The notes beneath the pieces were generated by a model. The model did not search any database and had not been told where the DNA came from. It was given only the letters and a program-made list of their open reading frames with translations. From contig JAUJPP010000005.1 of assembly GCA_030562195.1 (NCBI GenBank), positions 18,153,106 through 18,217,105 on the forward strand: DNA of 64,000 bases. The letters are read 5' to 3'. Shown here piece by piece: positions 44,813 to 55,165 of the stretch (position 1 is the stretch's first letter; every line of letters begins with the position of its first letter). The position numbers and the translations under genes are program-made. This DNA is from Nipponacmea schrenckii (Eukaryota > Mollusca > Gastropoda > Lottiidae).

Positions 44813-46280
44813 ATAAAATGTTTTAGGGAATATATTTGTAAAACGTTTTATAACATTTCTAGAACCATACAAAATAACCATCGTGAATCATTTTGTGGAA
44901 TGTTATAAAAATGTTTTAAGGGAATATATTTGTAAAATGTTTTATAACATTTCTAGAACCATACAAAATAACCTTTGTGAATCATTTTGTGGAATGTTAT
45001 AAAAATGTTTTAAGGAATATATTTGTAATATGTTTTATAACATTTCTAGAACCATACAAAATAACCATCGTGAATCATTTTGTGGAATGTTATAAAAATG
45101 TTTTAGGGAATATATTTGTAAAATGTTTTATAACATTTCTAGAACCATACATAATCACCTTTGTGAATCATTTTGTGGAATGTTATAAAAATGTTTTAGG
45201 GAATATATTTGTAAAATGTTTTATAACATTTCTAGAACCATACAAAATAACCTTTGTGAATCATTTTGTGGAATGTTATAAAAATGTTTTAAGGAATATA
45301 TTTGTAAAATGTTTTATAACATTTCTAGAACCATACAAAATAACCTTTGTGAATCATTTTGTGGAATGTTATAAAAATGTTTTAAGGAATATATTTGTAA
45401 TATGTTTTATAACATTTCTAGAACCATACAAAATAACCATCGTGAATCATTTTGTGGAATGTTATAAAAATGTTTTAGGGAATATGTTTGTAAAATGTTT
45501 TACAACATTTCTAGAACCTTACATAATCACCTTTGTGAATCATTTTACGTGGAATGTTATGAAAATGTTTTAGGGAATATATGTGTAATATGTTTTATAA
45601 CATTTCTAGAACCAGACAAAATCACCTTTGTGAATCATTTTACGTGGAATGATTTAAAAATGTTTTAGGGAATATATGTGTAAAATGTTTTATAACATTT
45701 CTAGAACCACACAAAATCACCTTTGTTAATCATTTTACATGGAATGTTATGAAAATGTTTTAGGGAATATATTTGTAATATGTTTTATAACATTTCTAGA
45801 ACCAGACAAAATCACCTTTGAGAATCATTTTACGTGGAATGTTATGAAAATGTTTTAGGGAATATATGTGTAAAATGTTTTATAACATTTCTAGAACCAC
45901 ACAAAATCACCTTTGTTAATCATTTTACATGGAATGTTATGAAAATGTTTTAGGGAATATATTTGTAATATGTTTTATAACATTTCTAGAACCAGACAAA
46001 ATCACCTTTGAGAATCATTTTACGTGGAATGTTATGAAAATGTTTTAGGGAATATATTTGTAATATGTTTTATAACATTTCTAGAACCAGACAAAATCAC
46101 CTTTGAGAATCATTTTACATGGAATGATATAAAAATGTTTTAGGGAATATATGTGTAAAATGTTTTATAACATTTCTAGAACCACACAAAATCACTTTTG
46201 TTAATCATTTTACATGGAACGTTATGAAAATGTTTTAGGGAATATATCTGTAAAATGTTATATAACATTTCTAAAACCAT
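44813..46280. repeat. 93-bp satellite, about 15-16 copies
   Basis: Each unit has ACATTTCTAGAACCATACAA, TTTGTGAATCATTTTGTGGA and TGTTTTAGGGAATATATTTG. Two subtypes: units before about 45530 are very similar (with TTGTGG), later ones carry TTACGTGG and CAGACAAAATCACC. Because 93 is divisible by 3, one frame stays open from 44977 to 45573 (NHFVECYKNVLGNIFVKCF repeats). This is a by-product of periodicity. Divergent units resume at 46665-46790. Confidence 0.92.
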
Positions 46281-46282
46281 TA

Positions 46283-46662
46283 AAGGGAAACGGTCCTCTA
46301 TTTAATCGATGATTCATCTTATAGATTGTGTTTTTCTCGTCTCAACCCACCCAGCAAAATAAAAATCGATTGATTGTAAGCCGAGTTATGCCCTTAAATA
46401 CACTAAATAATGGCATAGGATGTGACGTCATTTCTTGTTTAGTCGCAAATACCCAGTCTAATTCGTGCAGCCGAGCTTGTTGTTGCGTCTGGGTATTTGC
46501 GACTAAACTAGAAATGACGTCACATCCTATGACATTATTTAGTGTATTTAAGGGCATAACTCGGCTTACAATCAATCGATTTTTATTTTGCTGGGTGGGT
46601 TGAGATGAGAAAAACACAATCTATAAGATGAATCATCGATTAAATAGAGGACCGTTTCCCTT
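46283..46662. mobile_element. Palindromic MITE with TA target duplication
   Basis: 380 bp, almost fully palindromic: AAGGGAAACGGTCCTC at the left mirrors GAGGACCGTTTCCCTT at the right, with a central spacer of about 30 bp near 46470. TA flanks it on both sides (46281-46282, 46663-46664). The empty site is seen in a neighbouring satellite unit (CCATTAATATCAC at 46755). TA duplication points to the Tc1/mariner group. The two mirror-image ORFs inside are a consequence of the palindrome. Confidence 0.85.
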
Positions 46663-46664
46663 TA

Positions 46665-47507
46665 ATATCACCATATAGAGATATTTTTCACGGAATAGTT
46701 TTGAAACGTTTTCTACGAATATATCTGTAAAATGTTTGAGTTATTTCTTAAACCATTAATATCACAATAACACATATATAAAACATGAGATCAAGTTAAT
46801 GCTTGGATCTTTAAGCCAACAAAGTTTCTTTGGATTTGGAGGGTTTATTTACCCAAGCATAACCAAAATCTTCAGTGAAAATTAACTTATGAACTGTCTT
46901 ATGCAATATGTGAATCCTGGTCTCTGGTCAGATGGTAAACCTGAACCCAAGGTGATAATACAAGAAGATGTCTACAAAATCAAAGAGATTTGAGGATATG
47001 TATAAGATAATCCTCTAGGTCAAAATTTTACTGAGTTAAAATAACCTAGAAAGAGAAGGTACTTATGGAAAAGCTGATTTCCCTTGATCTGGAGGTTATT
47101 CTATTACTCAGTAAAAATGAGACCTAGGTAATTATCATATTTCTATACTATATACCATCTTGGTCTGCAAAAGGGCTTGGTTTTCAAGACACTATAACAT
47201 CAACAAGAGATTTACCGCTATAAGGTTAAAATGGTTTACAACGATCATACAAAATCCCAATTTGTCAAGGTGTTTAGGCTAATTCAACCAGACACGCAGC
47301 TCAGCAAAAACTATTATTAGACTTATAACAGATGAGATCTATTTTATATATGCAAGCCTTTAACTTTTTAAATTCTAATCAACTCAACTTTCCATACTAT
47401 ACACAGTCCTACAATCCTCGTCATGAAATTTAAATCATACCTTCCACTTTATCAACAAAATGATGCAATAAAAGTTAATCAAAACGCATTTCAAGATTTT
47501 AAAGATA
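46665..47507. other. Satellite remnant, then unique non-coding DNA
   Basis: Degenerate satellite units to about 46790, then AT-rich sequence without a recognisable gene. Confidence 0.5.
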
Positions 47508-48496
47508 GCCTTGCGAAGCAAGGTGATATACGCCCACTGGCAGCTTTGATTAAAAGTACAAATTGTTTGTTGCTCTTTCACATTTGCTTCATGTTTAATT
47601 CAAAGAGGATTTTAGGCAAACTTTGCATCACTGCTAGTTTTTTCATAAGTATCCAAAACGAAATACTGCCTGTAAAGTGAGCACAGTTTTGCTAATACAG
47701 TGAAAAAGCGGAAGTCAGACACAATATTTCGGTTTAAAATAAGTCAGACGCGATATTTCGATGAAAAATTATCCGATCATCACGAAAATCAATAGGGATC
47801 ATCTTCATAATGTCACTGACACACAACATAAAAATCAAAAGAATCCATAAAGAATTGTAGCCTGTAGAGTGAGCACGAGTTGCTACCTATACCTCATGGA
47901 GTGAAAAACGCTACCTATACCTCATGGAGTGAAAAACGCTAAGTCAGACGCAATATTTCGGTGAAAAATTATCCGATCATCACGAAAATCATTAGGGATC
48001 ATCTTCATAATGACACTGACACACAAAATAAAAATCAAAAGAATCCATAAAGAATTGTAGCCTGTAGAGTGAGCACGAGTTGCTACCTATACCTCATGAA
48101 GTGAAAAACGCCAAGTCAGACGCAATATTTCGGTGAAAAATTATTCGATCATCACGAAAATCAATAGGGATCATTTTCATAATGACACTGACCCACAAAA
48201 TAAAAATCAAAAGAATCCATAAAGAATTGAGCACGAGTTGCTACCTATAGCTCATGGAGTGAAAAACGCTAAGTCAGACGCAATATTTCGATGAAAAATT
48301 ATCCAATCATCACGAAAATCGATAGGGATCATCTTCATACTGATACTGACCCACAAAAAAAAATCATAAGATTCCATAAAGAATTGTAGCCTGTAGAGTG
48401 AGCACGAGATAAATGTGAACGGACCGACGGACCGACAGACCGACGGACCGCCAGGGTGATCACAATATACGCCCCCAATATATTGGTGGGCGTATA
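47508..48496 (+). mobile_element. Pearl-like element with core repeats and GGAC microsatellite
   Basis: Hairpin CCTTGC-GAA-GCAAGG (47508-47522) and TATACGCCCAC (47527-47537) at the left; GTGGGCGTATA (48486-48496) at the right, an 11-bp terminal inverted repeat. In between are about four core repeats of about 165-190 bp (CAATATTTCGGTGAAAAATT; CATCTTCATAATGACACTGA; GCCTGTAGAGTGAGCACGAG) and a GGAC/CGAC microsatellite at 48419-48455. Core repeats, tetranucleotide run and right tail match the layout of pearl/HINE elements of bivalves. Non-autonomous. Confidence 0.75.
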
Positions 48497-48554
48497 AAAA
48501 TGGGTAAAAAATAAGAGTAGGCTTTATAAAATAAAATTTTTAATCATTCATCAT

Positions 48555-48605
48555 TCATTCTACTTCTTCTGGAAACTCAGATTCTAAACTTTTTTTAGGT
48601 GCCTT
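48555..48605 (-). CDS. Candidate terminal exon KAPKKSLESEFPEEVE-stop
   Basis: On the minus strand, acceptor TTTTTTTGTTTTCAG is followed by 17 codons: K-A-P-K-K-S-L-E-S-E-F-P-E-E-V-E-stop. The exon is in phase 0 and has a low-complexity charged tail typical of protein C-termini. An AT-rich 3' region follows. Upstream exons would lie beyond the B copies and gap and are not visible. Could be chance. Confidence 0.3.
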   Translation of the reverse strand, partial: KAPKKSLESEFPEEVE

Positions 48606-48777
48606 CTGAAAACAAAAAAAGTAGAAAATAATCACAAAATTAAATATAAACACTTGTTAGCAACAGTAATTTTTTCACTAAAACATCAAAAGATTTCATT
48701 CATTTTGAAATATTTTTGCAGCTGGTTCCTTGTCTTAATATTTAAAGCAATAATCAATAAAGGAAATTCAATATCAA

Positions 48778-49870
48778 CTAGAATTGCTTACAATTATGAA
48801 CGTATTTCGAGAGCCTTAAAATATTATGTAGGCTAAATTTGCAATTACCTACATCTAGACAATATATTGAATATCATTTGACCTAGTTTTCAAAGTCATA
48901 AAATAATTAGGTCACACCTTCCGTAACGGTTAATGATGGCGAAAATATGAAAATTATCAATTTTTGCTGTATTTAAGTACACTTATCTCTATGAATTTTT
49001 TAAGTAAGCCAAATTAAAAAATATCTACTCGTAGACAATATATTGAATATTATTTGACCTAATTTTCAAGGTCATAGATTAAGTGGGTCACACCTTCCGT
49101 AGCCGTTAAAGTGACCTAATTTTGAAAAAATCGAAATTTAAATAATTCGAAAGAAAATACGAAATTTGAAAATCGGTCTCCAAGAAAAGGTAGATAATGA
49201 TCCATTGTATCTATGTGCTAAATTTCATCAAAATCGGTCTATCAGTAGTGTCTGAATTTCGGATTTAAGAATTGTAACAAAAATTCAAAATGGCGGCCGA
49301 TATGGCAGCTTGACCTTATTATTTAGGTCAAATCAATTACTATTGACAAGTTATTTATAAAACAGTTTTCACTTTTCACCTAGCAGTTATAGACCGGAAG
49401 TTACGTAATTACGTCATTTGAGGCTAAACCGGATGTAGAATTTTTTTTTTCACATTTTTTCAAAAATTAAAATCATATCGCCTATCAACTGGTAAAGTTT
49501 CAAAATTTTACCATTTATATTAAAGGAGAAATCACGGTCTGAAATTTTTGCCGATGACCCTTGAATATTGAATTGCAAATCGTGGGTAAAATATTTAACC
49601 TAATTGCATAAAACCTATAATTGTTAGTTGACAAATACATTGAAGTTTTCAAATCTGAAAATCCGGTCAAAATCGAACTGAAAACAAACTTGCTAAAGCA
49701 AAAAAACCTCAACTTCCGGTTCTCACTTCCTGTCAGAGATAGAACTTCCGGTTTTGTTTTATTTGATAATAGAAATCATTCTAAGATCAACTGTAGATTT
49801 AGAATTTCTGCACCTTTTACCAGTTTGTCTGCAAACTCATCCAAGAATTACAAAAAAAAAAACAAAAAAA
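48778..49870 (-). mobile_element. B element copy 3
   Basis: Reverse complement of B copies 1 and 2 with few differences, CTAG end at 48778-48781 and T-run end at 49855-49870 (as A-run on plus). The flank next to CTAG begins with T on the minus strand, consistent with the T target. Confidence 0.8.
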
Positions 49871-50028
49871 CTAGAATTGCTTACAATTATGAACGTATTT
49901 CGAGAGCCTTAAAATATTATGTAGGCTAAATTTGCAATTACCTACATCTAGACAATATATTGAATATCATTTGACCTAGTTTTCAAAGTCATTAAATAAT
50001 TAGGTCACACCTTCCGTAACGGTTAATG
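49871..50028 (-). mobile_element. B element copy 4, cut by gap
   Basis: Starts directly at the A-run end of copy 3 with CTAGAATTGC, same orientation, so B elements also stack head-to-tail here. The rest is hidden in the gap. Confidence 0.8.
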
Positions 50029-50528
50029 NNNNNNNNNNNNNNNNNNNNNNNNNNNNNNNNNNNNNNNNNNNNNNNNNNNNNNNNNNNNNNNNNNNNNNNN
50101 NNNNNNNNNNNNNNNNNNNNNNNNNNNNNNNNNNNNNNNNNNNNNNNNNNNNNNNNNNNNNNNNNNNNNNNNNNNNNNNNNNNNNNNNNNNNNNNNNNNN
50201 NNNNNNNNNNNNNNNNNNNNNNNNNNNNNNNNNNNNNNNNNNNNNNNNNNNNNNNNNNNNNNNNNNNNNNNNNNNNNNNNNNNNNNNNNNNNNNNNNNNN
50301 NNNNNNNNNNNNNNNNNNNNNNNNNNNNNNNNNNNNNNNNNNNNNNNNNNNNNNNNNNNNNNNNNNNNNNNNNNNNNNNNNNNNNNNNNNNNNNNNNNNN
50401 NNNNNNNNNNNNNNNNNNNNNNNNNNNNNNNNNNNNNNNNNNNNNNNNNNNNNNNNNNNNNNNNNNNNNNNNNNNNNNNNNNNNNNNNNNNNNNNNNNNN
50501 NNNNNNNNNNNNNNNNNNNNNNNNNNNN
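50029..50528. other. Assembly gap (500 N)
   Basis: Exactly 500 N. Probably contains the rest of B copy 4 and part of the TIR element. Confidence 1.
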
Positions 50529-50858
50529 AAATAATGTTTCGTTATGTTCTTATTACGTTTGTTTAAACTGTTTTACAAATGAGTAAGAAAACATTTGTTT
50601 TAAACGTGTTTTAGTTGTTTTCACAACATTTCAATTTAACAACAGAAAACGGACCAAGGAAAACGTATTTGAAAACGTCTTTAAAACATGAATATAATGT
50701 TACAATAATTGATTTTATTGCAGCGTAACAAAAACATATATTTTAAACATGTTCAAAACATTTCAAAAACGTTATTTGTTAAATGTTAAAAAAAAGCAGA
50801 AAAAAAGCCAAAATAAAATGTTTCGAAAACGTTTCTTGTTAGCTGTACTAAAGGTCAA

Positions 50859-52830
50859 GTTCTCTCAATCTCAAAGTATGGGTAGAATTGCACGATAATC
50901 GCATAAACCTCAAACTAAAAATTCAATTTCTTTCTTTCACAAGCTTATCTTGTCTGAAAATGAGGTTTACGAATTGTTGATCATGTCTTTAATATGATCA
51001 CTGATCCGACTCAGATCGATGATTTGCCATTTGTTTCCATGTTAAATCACGAACTTCTACCTTCATCATTTCACAGACATACAATCAATAGCATAAACAG
51101 TTGCCAGACCCACTTCCAAGATCGAAACTCTTAAAGACTTGCAGCCAAATTCAATTTCTCAAAGGGTCTTTATATGGTGTAGCCTATTAAAAACCGATAT
51201 TGTTCTATTATTCAACATCAACAGACGAGCATTGAAGACGTATTCTTGGCATTACATTTATCGAACAGGAACATTAGGCACGGTCTGCTTTGAATTGTTA
51301 GAAATGAATGGAAAAGCAAAACAATAAAGTAAATCCGGTGGGATTTTGTAGTCTGAAGGGTAGACATTAAGAGTGCCCCCCCCCCCTTGTATGCTGAACA
51401 GCAAGTTAAAATATCTTCAAGTTAGACTCGATACAAAATTCGTTTGAGAATGTCTGGTTTCGAGGGTGTTAGAAATGCGCATACGCTCGCTAAGACGCTA
51501 AGAATTTGACATGGTTCTCTACTTTCGCCAGAAGATCAGATTCATGGTTATCACCGATTGCGAAGACGATAACAGCAGTTCTGAAGAAAACAGGGAGTAG
51601 AAAACACCGTGTTTTTTGAGAATTCGAGAAGAATGGTTCTTATCAGAACCACCAGAATCTAAGAAAGATTTTCAAACAAAACATATACCATTGATAAATC
51701 AAACAAGTGATTGTATTTTCAAACTTTAGACTGTTATTTGAAGGTGTCGAGTCTATGTAATCTCATACTCTGAGATTTATTATTCCAGTGTGCTTTGCAT
51801 GGAACAAGCTTTTGTGTTTGTTGGTTTTGTATCGATTAAAATACACCAATATCTAATTGATTAGAAGAAAATAGACAAAAATCAGACTAAATAATACGAA
51901 TATCGTCAAGAAAAATTCCGTGAAATAAAGATTTAAATAGTGAGATATTTTCTATCTCTTATAACTCGGCCAAATAAATATTCGCATAACTTGGGGTAAT
52001 AGTTCCAGATGTTTGTTAATATATTATTCAAAAGAAGAAGGCATTGTAGTTTAAAATTGGTTCCCCTCATTAATTAGAGCCAAAATAAGCTTACTAATTG
52101 ATTAATTGGGGTTTCTAATGAATAATCCATGTACATTGTATTCTCAAGTTCAAATGATCTATGTGGACGTAGAAATGCTTGTTGAATCCATTGACCCTGA
52201 TCTGCTTTGAAACGCTAAATTTAGACTCCATGTTTGTTCACGTGACAAAATTACGTCATATGAATGAAGGTGTATAAGAATTGATTTTGTATTTTATTAT
52301 TCGTGAGTTAAAACTTATTTAAATTCATTCATAATGTTTTTACAATGTAATATTTAAAAGTTTTATTGTCTTTTGCTAGATATAATAAAAGGAATACAAA
52401 AATACCATTGTTGTTGTGGAAATATTAAGCAATGTACCGAATTAACAGACTGGATGATAAAAAAAAAATATCAACAACATTTGAACGACATTTGAAACTA
52501 CCGATGGAAATCCCGTCATAAATAGCCGAGTTACGAGTTAATTAAGTACTTTACTAAATACTTTGCGACATTTCTATCTCAACTATATATGAAATACGAA
52601 AACGATACTTAAAATATCACTAGAAAGATTTACAAACAAAACATACAATACAAATATGATTGCACGAATAACCCATGTACCGTACAATTCAGTCTAGGCA
52701 GTGGTAGAATGCACAAATCTGTTTAAAATCAACTTCAAAGACTAAAATCGATATCTTAAAATAACATTGTCAAACGCCTCTCAACTGTCGTATTCTGATG
52801 TCATTAAAAAGTGGATATTGTTATATTCCC
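50859..52830 (+). other. Duplicated lectin flank, no gene
   Basis: 51000-51660 is an inverted copy of 37385-37840 and 51650-51960 of 37150-37380; 52560-52830 matches 36610-36850 directly. It contains no lectin exon. A C-run is at 51379-51386. Confidence 0.6.
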
Positions 52831-52930
52831 GAGTATCATTCATATATTTTCACAAAAATACAGATTACGTGTAGACTAAACTGAAGTCTTGCATATCGAT
52901 CCTAACTACATGTGAACTCGAAAACGACTG
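52831..52930 (+). mobile_element. Pearl-like element, left piece
   Basis: Matches 41660-41910 (GTGTAGACTAAACTGAAGTC; CATGTGAACTCGAAAACGAC). It is interrupted at CGACTG by the foldback element and resumes at 54894. Confidence 0.7.
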
Positions 52931-52964
52931 CTATGGAACGCCGTAACTGCCTTCTGTTAGTATT

Positions 52965-53228
52965 TTTGCAGTATCAGCATCTTTTTGTATTATCAGCATC
53001 ATCTTTTCGTATTATCATCTTTTTCTATTATCATCTTTTTGTATTATATGCATCATCTTTTTGCAGTATCAGCATCTTTTTGTATTATCAGCATCATCTT
53101 TTCGTATTATCATCTTTTTGTATTATCATCTTTTTGCATTATCAGTATCATCTTTTTGTATTATCATCTTTTTGTATTATCAGCATCATCTTTTTGTATT
53201 ATCATCTTTTTGTATGATCATCTTTTCC
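52965..53228 (+). repeat. TATTATCATCTTTTTG minisatellite, left arm
   Basis: Variable units TATTATCAGCATCATCTTTT and TATTATCATCTTTTTG. All three frames stay open, giving Leu/Tyr/Phe-rich pseudo-ORFs. Confidence 0.9.
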
Positions 53229-54095
53229 GTATCTGGTCGTAGGTTTGCGGAAATCAACGGTAATCTTCGTAAGAAGTCCACGTAAATAAGATGCCGTAGA
53301 CTAGGTTAATGAGTCAGCAGTCTCCGATGAATTTAGTGATGGCATTTACAGATGTTTCTCTAATACTGATTAAAAGGTAGCAGTAGAAGTTGGAAGTAAG
53401 AACTCGCAGAAGTAGAAATGTAGAAAGTAAAAAATGATGGTCTGATGTAGAAAGCGGTTTAAAGGGGGTGGGGTGGGGGCAGTAAACAGTCAAATATTTA
53501 AGCCTGAAGGAATATAGATTCAGAGGTAGGAAGTCAAAAGGTTGGAAGCAATAGGAAGTCGGACATGGTAATCAGATTTAGGACGTTGGGAATCACGTAT
53601 GAAGTTGAAAGTGAGTCTGATGTAGGTTGTTGGAGGTCAGAAGTTCTATTTTCACGGGGGTTTAGAAAAATGAAAATGCTACGGTTTTTAAATGTGTTCT
53701 GACAAAGTCTGGCATGAAGAGAAAATTGAGAATCGTATTGCAGCTAATTCTCCAACAATGTCAAAATCATTTGTGTGACACTAAATTTGCTATCGTTAAC
53801 TATTTGTGCTATGAATAAAAGAATTTGAATATTTCTATTTCACCAGTTTTTTTTTAATACCATATGGTTAAATCTTCATGTAATGTTAATGTTAATTCCC
53901 TTTTGATATTGGATTTGTCTCAACATATTTTCCCCACTTCTTGGAAATTGAAAATGCATCATTGACTTCAGATTTTAACTCAGTATCGTTAATATGAGTA
54001 AAACTGCGAACGGATAAGTCAAAAAATGCCATTCGCCGATACAGACAGCAACTTTGAAATTTCAGATATTTTGAAACCAGAGTCTAATAAACTCT

Positions 54096-54344
54096 CTAAC
54101 AATTGTTTTGATTCAAAACAATTCTGTTGTGTTTGCATTCTGACTGGGCATATTTAATACATTCTGTTCCGATTTTCATCATATCTGAAGAATTTGATAT
54201 CCCAAGGCATTCCATATCATATCTGGACAAATGGCAAACTAAATCAGGAGTTATTTTTTCTCTTTGAAAGGCAGGCGTATGCAATGAAAGGTGTAAATTT
54301 TCTAAAATGGTATCCAATTTGACAAAATAAAAGTTGCGTCCCAT
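54096..54344 (-). CDS. SAM-domain-like ORF in foldback core
   Basis: 82 residues from ATG 54344: FVKLDTILENLHLSLHTPAF, QREKITPDLVCHLSRYDMEC, LGISNSSDMMKIGTECIKYA. The spacing of L..L.L......F..E.I....L..L...D...LGI......KI matches the sterile-alpha-motif fold, a protein-interaction domain. The ORF starts within the inner edge of the right arm (AGGTTAATGGGA). It could be a captured host fragment or part of the element's own protein. The rest of the core (53311-54095) shows no conserved frame. Confidence 0.5.
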   Translation of the reverse strand: MGRNFYFVKLDTILENLHLSLHTPAFQREKITPDLVCHLSRYDMECLGISNSSDMMKIGTECIKYAQSECKHNRIVLNQNNC

Positions 54345-54424
54345 TAACCTAGTCTACAACATCTTCTTGACGTCGACATTTTACGAAGATTAACGTTGAT
54401 TTCCGTAAACCTACGGCCAGTAAC

Positions 54425-54868
54425 GGAAAAGATGATAATACAAAAAGATGATAATACAAAAAGATGATGCTGATAATACAAAAAGATGATAATACAAAAA
54501 GATGATAATACGAAAAGATGATGCTGATAATACAAAAAGATGCTGATACTGCAAAAAGATGATGCTTATAATGCAAAAAGATGATAATAGAAAAAGATGA
54601 TGCTGATAATACAAAAAGATGATAATACAAAAAGATGATTATACGAAAAGATGATGCTGATAATACAAAAAGATGATGCTGATAATACAAAAAGATGATA
54701 ATACAAAAAGATGATTATACGAAAAGATGATGCTGATAATACAAAAAGATGCTTATACTGCAAAAAGATGATGCATATAATACGAAAAGATGATAACCGA
54801 AAAAGATGATAATACGAAAAGATGATGCTGATAATACAAAAAGATGCTGATACTGCAAAAATACTAAC
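54425..54868 (-). repeat. TATTATCATCTTTTTG minisatellite, right arm
   Basis: Reverse complement of the left-arm array but about 180 bp longer, so the arms expanded independently. Confidence 0.9.
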
Positions 54869-54893
54869 AGAAGGCAGTTACGGCGTTCCATAG

Positions 54894-55165
54894 ACTGCAA
54901 TATCAAAGTTTTATGCAATAACCCTGAAGAAAATTATCGGATCCTCACTAAATTTAATAGTGCACATCTTTATAATGATATCAACACACACCAATCAAAA
55001 GAATCCATAGAGAATTATAGCCTGTAGAGTGAGCACGAGTTGCACCCTATAGGTAAAGAAGTGAAAAACGATAAGTCAGATGCGATATTTCGGTGAAAAA
55101 TTATCCGATCATCACGAAAATCAATAGGGATCATCTTCATAATGACACTGACCCACTTTTTAAAA
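54894..55165 (+). mobile_element. Pearl-like element, right piece
   Basis: Continues the element cut at 52930 with core repeats (AGCCTGTAGAGTGAGCACGA at 55019; CATCTTCATAATGACACTGA at 55131). Confidence 0.7.

Larger units (their letters stand above)
44663..50845. mobile_element. TIR element with 93-bp satellite core and nested insertions
   Basis: Ends CAGCTAACAA (44665-44674) and TTGTTAGCTG (50836-50845) form a 10-bp TIR. It is flanked by TACTAAAGATCAA (44650-44662) and TACTAAAGGTCAA (50846-50858), a probable 13-bp target duplication with one mismatch. Both inner ends are rich in AAAACGTTTT-like words. The centre is a 93-bp satellite, interrupted by a TA-TSD MITE, a pearl-like element, B copies and a gap. 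No transposase; superfamily unclear. Confidence 0.6.
52931..54893. mobile_element. Foldback element with minisatellite arms and SAM ORF
   Basis: Ends CTATGGAACGCCGTAACTGC and its reverse complement. The empty site is known from 41899-41915 (CGACTGCAATATC), giving a TSD of ACTG or GACTGC, depending on where the TIR starts. Inverted arms run from 52931 to about 53310 and from about 54343 to 54893. They consist mostly of an ATCATCTTTTTGTATTATCA minisatellite followed by a unique block ending ACTAGGTTAATG. A unique centre of about 1 kb holds a SAM-like ORF on the minus strand. No transposase recognised; superfamily open. Confidence 0.75.

Noticed and set aside
44977..45573. Open frame of 198 codons made of 31-residue repeats
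   Set aside because: The satellite period (93 bp) is a multiple of three, so any stop-free frame repeats. There is no start context, splice sites or codon bias.
43455..46270. CRISPR-like appearance of regular repeats
   Set aside because: Units are contiguous (32 bp and 93 bp) without unique spacers, and the DNA is eukaryotic.
46328..46617. Two opposing 91-codon ORFs of nearly identical sequence
   Set aside because: They are the two strands of the palindromic MITE, not genes.
52912..54918. Many overlapping Tyr/Leu/Phe-rich ORFs
   Set aside because: Frames through a stop-poor TATTATCATCTTTTTG minisatellite in both foldback arms.
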